This document shows, piece by piece, positions 43,603 through 50,595 of a stretch of DNA of 64,000 nt. The notes under the pieces are model-generated. The model made no database searches, was not told where the DNA came from, and saw only the letters and a list, made by a program, of their open reading frames with translations. A program made the position numbers and the translations under genes. The number at the start of each line of letters is the position of its first letter. Position 1 is the first letter of the stretch. This stretch comes from Bacteroidia bacterium (GTDB taxonomy: Bacteria; Bacteroidota; Bacteroidia; J057): the NCBI GenBank assembly GCA_041391665.1, contig JAWKNO010000003.1:2117088-2181087 (forward strand), read 5' to 3'.

Positions 43603-43692
43603 TACCTAGACAAAACAACCAAAATGTGCAAAGGCACTCGCTATTGCAATAGAGTTTGAGGCGTAGAGGCTGATACATAAAAATAAAGTTTA
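43603..43692. other. Junction DNA after the IS3 remnant
   Basis: Non-coding. It contains a perfect 12-bp palindrome CTATTGCAATAG at 43641-43652. No right end of the IS is recognisable here. Confidence 0.3.
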
Positions 43693-43719
43693 ACACGCCT
43701 GGTCAAAAACCAGGCGTGT
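43693..43719 (-). terminator. Hairpin, probable terminator of the exported-protein operon
   Basis: A perfect 10-bp stem (ACACGCCTGG/CCAGGCGTGT) with a 7-nt loop. On the minus strand it is followed by TAAACTTTATTTTT, moderately T-rich. It lies about 146 bp beyond the stop of the last gene of the minus-strand operon that starts at 48274, and is the best candidate for its end. Confidence 0.5.
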
Positions 43720-43864
43720 ATAAATTGATTTCATACACATTTATGGAATTTTTCGCTGTTTCCTTATTTTCTAAAAGTAAACATTATTCTTTTTCCTTCA
43801 TCATTTAAATCCATGAAATCAATGAAGGTCTCAGGAAAAATTATATTTAAATCTCCCAAAAAAA

Positions 43865-44866
43865 TTACCATACAAACCATCTCCAGCCAAACAAACTCCA
43901 ACCCGTGTAGTAATAAACAGGCTTATTTCTCGCATCTTCAATTCCCACTTGCCGTGCAGCCTCAATGCGGAGTTTTTCAAGTTCAACTTCGTCTGTATGT
44001 TTCTGCCAGCGAAACCTGAGGTCATCATAATATTTTGACATTTCGAATTCCCAGTCTTCCTGAATTCCCCGTTCCTGCATAGTGATGATCAACTTTTGCG
44101 CATCATTATAACATGCTGCGTCAGGCAGAATTTGAGATAAATATTTACCAGCTTCAGTGGCATTACGTCCGTTTTGACCAGCAACCCATATTGCCTGCGC
44201 TTTGGCGAGATTTTCTGCACACACGTAGTCCAGGTATCTTTGGTAAAAACTTATGATTTGGCCATTGGCCTGTTCATAACAGGAGGTACAGGCCTCCGGA
44301 ACCAAAGACAGTGTATGAAATGCTTCTGCAAATTTATGCTCATTGGTCAGATTGTAAGCCCGGTCAAGAACCTGATTGCAATACTTATCGTAATATGAGC
44401 CAATTTTTGTCCGACTTTCTTTCAAAAATTCTGTAACCCGTGAATCTGTTGCCCGGAGTTGCTGGAATGCGGCACTGATGGCCTTACTTTCTGTTTCGCC
44501 TACTCCTTTTAACCCAACGGAGGTTGAGGTAAAAATTTTCTTATCATAGAAATCAACAACATACAGGTTGAGCTCAATAGAATAAGTAATCATTACAGGG
44601 CTACCTGCTACGATTGTTTTGCCAAGAATCGTGGGGGTTGCTGTCAATACAAAACGGGGACTCACTGCGGCTGGTCCGCCTGTTTGATTTGCTGCCTGCT
44701 GAAGCCGGTTTTGTAACAGGTTTCGGGCATTCTGCGGGACCGAATCCATTTCGGTTGGGAAGGCTACGGAAAGAGGAATTTGGCTATACCTGCTATTTTG
44801 GGCAGGTAATAGTTTAATAAGCGCTATTGTCAATACAATAACAGATACATATTTTAGTTTTCTCAT
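43865..44866 (-). CDS. Exported protein, fourth gene of FlgT/LPP20-like operon
   Basis: A 333-residue protein with a signal peptide (first ~22 residues, ending near LLPAQ). I do not recognise the family. It has a beta-rich N-terminal domain (RFVLTATPTILGKTIVAGSP, then ITYSIELNLYVVDFYDKKIF) that resembles FlgO/CsgG-type envelope proteins in layout, then helical repeats containing five paired Cys (CNQVLDRAYNL, VPEACTSCYEQANG, DYVCAENLAKA). The C-terminus is aromatic (YYYTGWSLFGWRWFVW) and may contact the membrane. It is the last of four co-directional genes (12-25 bp gaps), so it should be expressed with the DUF6175 protein upstream. Confidence 0.6.
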   Translation of the reverse strand: MRKLKYVSVIVLTIALIKLLPAQNSRYSQIPLSVAFPTEMDSVPQNARNLLQNRLQQAANQTGGPAAVSPRFVLTATPTILGKTIVAGSPVMITYSIELNLYVVDFYDKKIFTSTSVGLKGVGETESKAISAAFQQLRATDSRVTEFLKESRTKIGSYYDKYCNQVLDRAYNLTNEHKFAEAFHTLSLVPEACTSCYEQANGQIISFYQRYLDYVCAENLAKAQAIWVAGQNGRNATEAGKYLSQILPDAACYNDAQKLIITMQERGIQEDWEFEMSKYYDDLRFRWQKHTDEVELEKLRIEAARQVGIEDARNKPVYYYTGWSLFGWRWFVW

Positions 44867-44878
44867 GATGTTTTAGAT

Positions 44879-45817
44879 TTACTTACTACCCAGGGTTAAA
44901 GTAGCCTGACCTAACCCTCTTGTATCGAGGCGTGAAGGGATATTATATGGAGCGTCTTGAAGAAATTTTTGAAGCTCACGAGCCCATCTTCTGGCGTCTA
45001 TTGCCCGGTTTCTGTCATCAAACATTGGCATTCGTACCTGCTCAAAATACATATAAGTATCCGAATAGGTTGTAGTAGAAAATCTGCCTTTGACCGAGTT
45101 TTCAGCCAGCCAGTCTTCTATAATCTCACCCAGTTCGCTATCCCCATATTCTTCATAGAGATCCTGCCCCCATGAATCCCAAATGCGGATACGCAGTGTG
45201 ATTTCCCTGCCATTTTCAAACATATCTTCAAAATGCCGTTGTAATCTATCTGAAAAATTATCCATATGAGCTATTATCGCTTCCTCAAGCAGACGGCTTA
45301 TCTCAGCCTCAAAAGACGGCTCTCCTGTCCCGTCCACCGTAGCTACCTCTTTATTGGTATAAGCATCAAGTGCCCTGAGTGTATATTTTACAGAGTTTTT
45401 TGGACCTGTTTTATTAACTTTCCACTGAACTTGAATAATAATATCTGATTGAGCGTGTTTGTAGAGTTTGTCAATTGGGCTTTCCAACACGCTCCCTCCG
45501 TCTCTGCTCATACCCACATCATCTAATGCATTATCTGTGCTAAGGCTTTTTAGCTCCTGATCAAGAGCCTTTGCCGGGAAACCCCGGTCGGCCAGTAGTC
45601 CATTGATTTTAGCAATCACACTTAATAGGTCCATATCACTGTTTACAGCTCTCTCCAGATCAGGTAAAACCACCTTTCTCCCTTCATCCTGAAATTCCTG
45701 TATAAATCCCTGTTGAGTACACCACGCATCACTGGGTAGAACCATTAACGTAGGTTTTTTTGCCTGGCTCATGACAAGCATCGGGCAAAAAAATAAAACA
45801 TATAAGATTTTTTTCAT
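44879..45817 (-). CDS. DUF6175-family exported protein
   Basis: A 312-residue protein with a signal peptide (MKKILYVLFFCPMLVMSQA). The mature part matches the DUF6175 family, seen in Bacteroidota and without known function: it opens PTLMVLPSDAWCTQQGF, includes SDIIIQVQWKV and a later ITLRIRIWDSWGQDLYEEYG, and closes with WARELQKFL. The N-terminal half resembles the TolB/CsgG-like alpha-beta fold of assembly lipoproteins such as FlgO. It sits third in a four-gene operon that also contains an LPP20-like protein and a large barrel protein. Confidence 0.72.
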   Translation of the reverse strand: MKKILYVLFFCPMLVMSQAKKPTLMVLPSDAWCTQQGFIQEFQDEGRKVVLPDLERAVNSDMDLLSVIAKINGLLADRGFPAKALDQELKSLSTDNALDDVGMSRDGGSVLESPIDKLYKHAQSDIIIQVQWKVNKTGPKNSVKYTLRALDAYTNKEVATVDGTGEPSFEAEISRLLEEAIIAHMDNFSDRLQRHFEDMFENGREITLRIRIWDSWGQDLYEEYGDSELGEIIEDWLAENSVKGRFSTTTYSDTYMYFEQVRMPMFDDRNRAIDARRWARELQKFLQDAPYNIPSRLDTRGLGQATLTLGSK

Positions 45818-45829
45818 CTTCTTTAGAAT

Positions 45830-46327
45830 TTAAAATCCAGTTGTCAGTGAGGGAAGCTTGATGTCTTTTTCCAGACGGGTTCGGAGTACGTCGTACTGTA
45901 CAAGAACGACAATCGAAGCTTTATATACTTTTCGGCCCCGATCTTTTACTCTCACAATGTCCTGTGCCGCACCACCACTTACTGCAACATATTGCAAATA
46001 GGTGCCGCCTTCATCGAAGAATTCGTCAAAGTATTCTTTATTCTGCTCGGCAAGTTCCGCACTTTTAACAAGAGGGTTTATGGTACATACGCCCGCAAAT
46101 GCACCTTTGAATATCATTGAATGAACTGCATTGCGTTTAGCTTGGATGATTGCCAGATCAGGCTTCCTGCCATAACCCCAGATTTTGAGCATTTTTGCGC
46201 CCTGGTTTGCGATACTGGCGCATTCTACTTCGTAGTTATCAGGAGTATATCCTGCAAGTTGCATCTTCTGTGCAAATAGTTCTGCAGAGGCGAATATGAG
46301 TAAGAAGGTGATAAATAATGTTCGCAT
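45830..46327 (-). CDS. LPP20-like exported protein
   Basis: A 165-residue protein with a signal peptide (from the start at 46327, MRTLFITFLLIFASAELFAQ); an in-frame start 7 codons earlier is weaker. The body has an LPP20/FlgP-like pattern: a helix rich in Ala/Lys (DLAIIQAKRNAVHSMIFKG) and a C-terminal strand-helix (RKVYKASIVVLVQYDVLRTRLE) that suggests an oligomer subunit. FlgP-type proteins form rings in the outer membrane. Similarity is by pattern, not a database match. It lies 13 bp upstream of the DUF6175 gene, second in the operon. Confidence 0.55.
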   Translation of the reverse strand: MRTLFITFLLIFASAELFAQKMQLAGYTPDNYEVECASIANQGAKMLKIWGYGRKPDLAIIQAKRNAVHSMIFKGAFAGVCTINPLVKSAELAEQNKEYFDEFFDEGGTYLQYVAVSGGAAQDIVRVKDRGRKVYKASIVVLVQYDVLRTRLEKDIKLPSLTTGF

Positions 46328-46372
46328 GTTTTTTATGATTAGTTTCAATTATTTCAGGTTGTATGTAATACT

Positions 46373-48274
46373 TTAAAGAGTAATCTTCATTCCCACAAAA
46401 GTGCTGATACCAATACCCCGACCGGTGAAGATATCTCCGTAAGAGGAACTGAGTTTTATTGCTTTATCGACATCCTCTCCGTTGATTCGAGGCTTGCTAA
46501 TGGCCATACGTGCCACAACTCCCGCTTCGATTTGCATATTGGGATGCAGACTGAAACCCAGTCGGCCACCAGCTTCCGCCATATGCTGCTGTAAATACAG
46601 GTTATATAATGCACCTGCCAGGTTACTGGTATTTTCCTGAGCATACCCGACCATACCACTATAATGGAAATTACGGGCAAAATATCTTTCCAGCATAAAT
46701 CCACCCGACCAACGGATAAAGTCTGTCTCATTGGGGCCTGGATAAATGGTTTGTATCAAAATAGGCGTCGTGTTTTCAATATCCTTTCTGGTTTTGGAGT
46801 TCATGTCAAATACCACACTTCCATAAAGCCAAAGCCCATGAATTGAGTGCCCGGGTTTTCCTGAAGATATGCCCTGAGATAAGTTGAACTCTCCTCTGAC
46901 CGAAAATCCAGACATTCCCCCAATCAGTCCTCTCTCCATTCCTATACTTACATTTGCCCCAAATCCATTATTCTCTCTCAGAAACATTCCTTCATAGGGT
47001 TTTTTGCCCTGAATCTGATAAAATACCGAAGTGCCTGAAAGAATGTTGCCATCTGCCACTTTCGCATTATCCCCAATTTCATAAACTCTCACTACTCCTA
47101 CTCGTTTGGAGTATAACTCACCTTTGGCATTTTGGCGGTCTTCCATCACAAAAAATCGATTATCCACTTTAATTCCTTCTTTGGTGCCCAGTTTTACACT
47201 GATTGGATCTGTCTTTAAAATGTTACCTGCAATACCAAAATTCTCATTACTCCCCTTTCCCTCCAGACCGCTTAATATTTTATTCATTACATTATTCATG
47301 CATGAGGCAAACAGTTCATCATCGCTTTTGGCAGAGAAAGAAGCGCGCGCAATCGCATTTATTACTCCGCCTGTCTTCTGGGGTGGATTTTTGTCCTGCA
47401 CTCCCTCTGCACTAAATTCATAACTTCTTTCATACCTGAACGGGAATGACATATTATCAAATGCTTCTTTGCGTGAAGCGATCAGTTTACTATCGTCATT
47501 TGATTCGACCCACAAATCATTCCAGAATATACTTTGAACAGAATCTCCAAAATCGAGTTTGAATAAATGAACCCGGACATCTGCTCGGTACCCGACCTTC
47601 GTGCGGGAGGATGCGCTGGTCTCTCTTCGTGTGTAATAATTATTCATTGATTCCATCCGGGCTATGTCCAAAACAAGAACGTAGGTAAGATTTACCAGTT
47701 TATCTGCGTCATCCATCAAAGCCGTATTGCCTCGTACTGTACCTTTGGAGTTGATGACCTGCATATCATTGACATTATACAGCGCCCTCTCCCTAAAAGT
47801 CCCATCCACAATGAATACACCATCTTCTGTGCGATCAAACCATTTGGCAATGATCTGATTTCCCACCTTATTGTCCATTAGCCATTGATTAAATTGTTCC
47901 CTGACTTGCTGTGTATCAATTTTGGCAGGATTATCCTGTACGGATTTTTTTAGCTTTCGGAAAGCGCCTATTTTGTTTAAGGTTTCAGAAGATTCTTTCT
48001 GGGGAATTTCGTAAGTGTTTCGGCTAAAGTTTACTGGAAATATCTGATCTTTGATAATATGAGCGTCGTACTTTACTGGAACACTGATCGGCTCGCAATT
48101 CAAAGCAGCGCGCTTGTCCAAATCCGGAAAATTTGCCATGACAACTGTAAGGGAATTCCGGTCATATGTCCGGGATTGTCTGGCATCTGGCTCCTGTGCA
48201 TTTAAGCGAGACATTAATAAAGCTAAATACAAAAGGAGTAGTGCACTTCTTAATAAAAAAGTAACTTGTTTCAT
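46373..48274 (-). CDS. Large exported protein with FlgT-C-like domain and C-terminal outer-membrane barrel
   Basis: The first gene of the four-gene operon encodes 633 residues from the chosen start at 48274 (signal peptide with LLRSALLLLYLALLMSRLNAQ; an in-frame start 32 codons earlier is poor). After about 330 residues of unassigned sequence (with CsgG-like DLAxM-type strand YVLVLDIARME) comes a segment with GTKEGIKVDNRFFVMEDR and GVVRVYEIGDNAKVADG, the pattern of the FlgT C-terminal domain or similar SH3-like domains. The last ~200 residues alternate hydrophobic strands and end in GIGISTFVGMKITL, an outer-membrane barrel. It appears to link a periplasmic part to the outer membrane. Confidence 0.6.
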   Translation of the reverse strand: MKQVTFLLRSALLLLYLALLMSRLNAQEPDARQSRTYDRNSLTVVMANFPDLDKRAALNCEPISVPVKYDAHIIKDQIFPVNFSRNTYEIPQKESSETLNKIGAFRKLKKSVQDNPAKIDTQQVREQFNQWLMDNKVGNQIIAKWFDRTEDGVFIVDGTFRERALYNVNDMQVINSKGTVRGNTALMDDADKLVNLTYVLVLDIARMESMNNYYTRRETSASSRTKVGYRADVRVHLFKLDFGDSVQSIFWNDLWVESNDDSKLIASRKEAFDNMSFPFRYERSYEFSAEGVQDKNPPQKTGGVINAIARASFSAKSDDELFASCMNNVMNKILSGLEGKGSNENFGIAGNILKTDPISVKLGTKEGIKVDNRFFVMEDRQNAKGELYSKRVGVVRVYEIGDNAKVADGNILSGTSVFYQIQGKKPYEGMFLRENNGFGANVSIGMERGLIGGMSGFSVRGEFNLSQGISSGKPGHSIHGLWLYGSVVFDMNSKTRKDIENTTPILIQTIYPGPNETDFIRWSGGFMLERYFARNFHYSGMVGYAQENTSNLAGALYNLYLQQHMAEAGGRLGFSLHPNMQIEAGVVARMAISKPRINGEDVDKAIKLSSSYGDIFTGRGIGISTFVGMKITL

Positions 48275-48500
48275 AACTACTGTTTTGGCGGGTAAATGAT
48301 AGAGTGAAACAAATATGACTTGAATCATATAGCCGTACCAGAATATTATCTCCCCAACCTCCCACATCATTATCTCGCGAAGTCATTCATAAGGCTTCGA
48401 TCCTGCATTTTGGGCATTATTTATGTGGTGCTTGTTCCTGTTGCCGGGTTTTAAATAAAATACTACCTTAAGCAAGTATTCTTTTACCTATTCCACCCCA

Positions 48501-49940
48501 ATGCCCGACACCGCCAAAATCTACCTCTTCGAAAAGATTTACGCGCTCCTCTCACCCAAGGAACAGCGTGAGTTTGATGCCTGCCTCCTCGCCCGTATGG
48601 AAAACAAACAGCAGGATATGGTGACGCTCTTCCTCGCATGGAAAGAGAAACAATCCTGGGATAAAATCGGAGAAATCACCGGAAAAAACGGCAACCCGCT
48701 CGAAAAAAGAATGGACCATCTCCGGGGAGAGCTTCAGGAGGAAATCGAAGATTTTCTCGCGTGTGCCGCCTTCCGCAGCCAGTCGCATATACGCGATACC
48801 GCCCTGCTCGAAGAAATACAGTCCCGCGGCGACAAAGATCTCTTTCAGATTTATAACACGAAAGTCAACAACCGCCTCGAAAAAGACCCCGTGAGAGGTG
48901 CCGAATATTATCGCGAAAAATTTCACCGAACCAACCTCCTTCAGGCCCATCTCAATATTTTCCCCAACAAACTCCGCAAAAATGAAGACCTCGCCGAAGA
49001 AGTCGCCAGCCATTGGACACACAGCATCAAATCCGAAGTACTTGAAGTCGCACTGCTTCTGTTTTCGCAAAATATCGATCCCACCAAAATGCTTGCGCCC
49101 CTGCTTAAATGGGCTACCCAAAAACCGGAAAACGAAGACCCCCGCTCGCCTTTTATCGTCTATCGGCAGGTGTATGAACTCTACAAACAAATACCCTTTA
49201 AAGAAGAGAACCTACCCGAATCGTCTTACCAAACCCATATCAAGCTACGCGAACTGAAGCCCGTTTTCTCCGAAAGTTCATACACTGCACTCTCTCGCCT
49301 GGTATTTAATTTTTTTACCCGCCGCTCCAAACACTTTGAGCAAAAACAGGACTTTGATGTGTTGATCGATATTGTGGAAAATAGCTTTTCCAAAGGCCCG
49401 CAGCGGATCGGCCCGCAGATGTACCGGACAGTCATCTCCCTGTACCTCAACTATACCTATTTCTGCGATGATAATGCGGAAAAAGATTCCTATATCCAAA
49501 AAGCCGAAGCTTTTCTGGAGGATTTTAAACCTTTTCTCGATGATGGGGTTCGGGAGAATGCCTATGAGATCAATAAAGCAGCGATTTCGTTTTATAAGGG
49601 AGAATTTGAGTCGGTTTATGCAGGCTTACTTCTGTCTGATCCGTTTTATGGTATCAACCTCCAGTTTCTGATCATACAGGCTATGTACGAAACCAAAACC
49701 GGGATCCCCCGCATTCCCGACGAACTCCATACCCTCTCCCAGCGACTGCGGCAGGCCAATAATATCCCCAGGCTGGATAAAGATACTTACGCCAACCGTG
49801 TAAAAATTTTCAAGCAACTACTGAAAATCGAAACAAAAAAAGATCGCAACAAATTTCTCGAAACCATAAAAAAAACCCAGCCCCTCACGGGCCGGGTCTG
49901 GTTTATCAAAAAGGCGATGGAACTGAAGGTCGGAGAATGA
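48501..49940 (+). CDS. Helical hypothetical protein
   Basis: A 479-residue protein without signal peptide or membrane helix; almost wholly helical, with recurring amphipathic helices suggestive of TPR or HEAT-like repeats. I do not recognise the family. The opening (MPDTAKIYLFEKIYALLSPK) and the RxRxEFDAC segment look family-specific, so it is probably a conserved hypothetical protein found in relatives. It is divergent from the FlgT/LPP20-like operon and convergent, end to end with no gap, with the small T9SS protein. The terminator of that neighbour lies inside its last 25 codons. Confidence 0.65.
   Translation: MPDTAKIYLFEKIYALLSPKEQREFDACLLARMENKQQDMVTLFLAWKEKQSWDKIGEITGKNGNPLEKRMDHLRGELQEEIEDFLACAAFRSQSHIRDTALLEEIQSRGDKDLFQIYNTKVNNRLEKDPVRGAEYYREKFHRTNLLQAHLNIFPNKLRKNEDLAEEVASHWTHSIKSEVLEVALLLFSQNIDPTKMLAPLLKWATQKPENEDPRSPFIVYRQVYELYKQIPFKEENLPESSYQTHIKLRELKPVFSESSYTALSRLVFNFFTRRSKHFEQKQDFDVLIDIVENSFSKGPQRIGPQMYRTVISLYLNYTYFCDDNAEKDSYIQKAEAFLEDFKPFLDDGVRENAYEINKAAISFYKGEFESVYAGLLLSDPFYGINLQFLIIQAMYETKTGIPRIPDELHTLSQRLRQANNIPRLDKDTYANRVKIFKQLLKIETKKDRNKFLETIKKTQPLTGRVWFIKKAMELKVGE
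49868..49897 (-). terminator. Intrinsic terminator for the small T9SS gene, inside the convergent gene
   Basis: On the minus strand a 9-bp stem (ACCCGGCCC/GGGCTGGGT, one mismatch) with a 5-nt loop is followed by eight T residues. It lies about 45-75 bp beyond the T9SS gene stop, in the 3' coding part of the opposite gene, where the T run is read as Lys codons of that gene. Confidence 0.7.
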
Positions 49941-50354
49941 TTATAAATCTTCCGATATGACCACTGTCTCTACGATCAGTTCAAAATTGGTCTGGATGCG
50001 GAAATAATACACCCCGGGCGCCAGATCTGTTTCAAAGGTGCCGGAGCCGTTTACCGAAGTGGAAAATACCAGCGTGCCGGAGGAACTCACAATATCCAGA
50101 TGGCTGATGTTGGCCATTGCACCTGCCGTGATTTCCACATAGTCATAGACCGGATTCGGAGCAATGACTACCGAAGAATCGGGATGGGAAATCTTGGCCT
50201 GGATATCATCAATCTTAATTACAACCCCACGGGCCTGTACCAATTGAGGAACAACGATAATGGCAATGACAACCAGCAACAGCGGACGGATGGCGGAGCG
50301 TAAGGCAAAATCTGACCCAGCCCCCTCCTGACGGAAAGAGTTTACGAAGTTCAT
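49941..50354 (-). CDS. Small protein consisting mostly of a T9SS type A sorting domain
   Basis: A 137-residue exported protein. The N-terminal ~42 residues contain a polar stretch and then a hydrophobic helix (LLLVVIAIIVVPQLVQA). Nearly all the mature protein is a T9SS type A sorting domain: SVVIAPNPVYDYVEI, then LDIVSSSGTLVF and PGVYYFRIQ. No cargo domain precedes the sorting domain. It could be a tag, a decoy or a small effector. Stop codons of this gene and the convergent helical gene are directly adjacent. The upstream gap holds several short palindromes and divides it from the CHAT gene. Confidence 0.75.
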   Translation of the reverse strand: MNFVNSFRQEGAGSDFALRSAIRPLLLVVIAIIVVPQLVQARGVVIKIDDIQAKISHPDSSVVIAPNPVYDYVEITAGAMANISHLDIVSSSGTLVFSTSVNGSGTFETDLAPGVYYFRIQTNFELIVETVVISEDL

Positions 50355-50390
50355 TTTAGTAATTGTTAAATTTTGAAAAATGAATACTGC

Positions 50391-50453
50391 GCCCCTAAGG
50401 GCCGCAAAGGATCAGAAAGCGCTTTCAGAAACCACCACATGCAATAGTTGCAT
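50391..50453. promoter_or_regulatory. Cluster of short palindromes in a divergent promoter region
   Basis: Three inverted repeats within 63 bp: GCCC-CTAA-GGGC (50391-50402), GAAAGCGCTTTC (50415-50426) and ATGCAA-TAG-TTGCAT (50439-50453). The 241-bp gap separates the small T9SS gene from the CHAT gene. They may be regulator sites; no consensus for a known Bacteroidota regulator is recognised. Confidence 0.35.
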
Positions 50454-50595
50454 GCATTTCACATGGGATGGCAAAAAAGAACGGTTTATAATAAAAAATT
50501 CCTTTTTTATGTTATATAAAGAAGAGTATGGGTTTGCCAAAAGGTAAACACCACTTCAAAAAAAATTAACCCGCCAAACCTAAGTTTTGTAAAAA

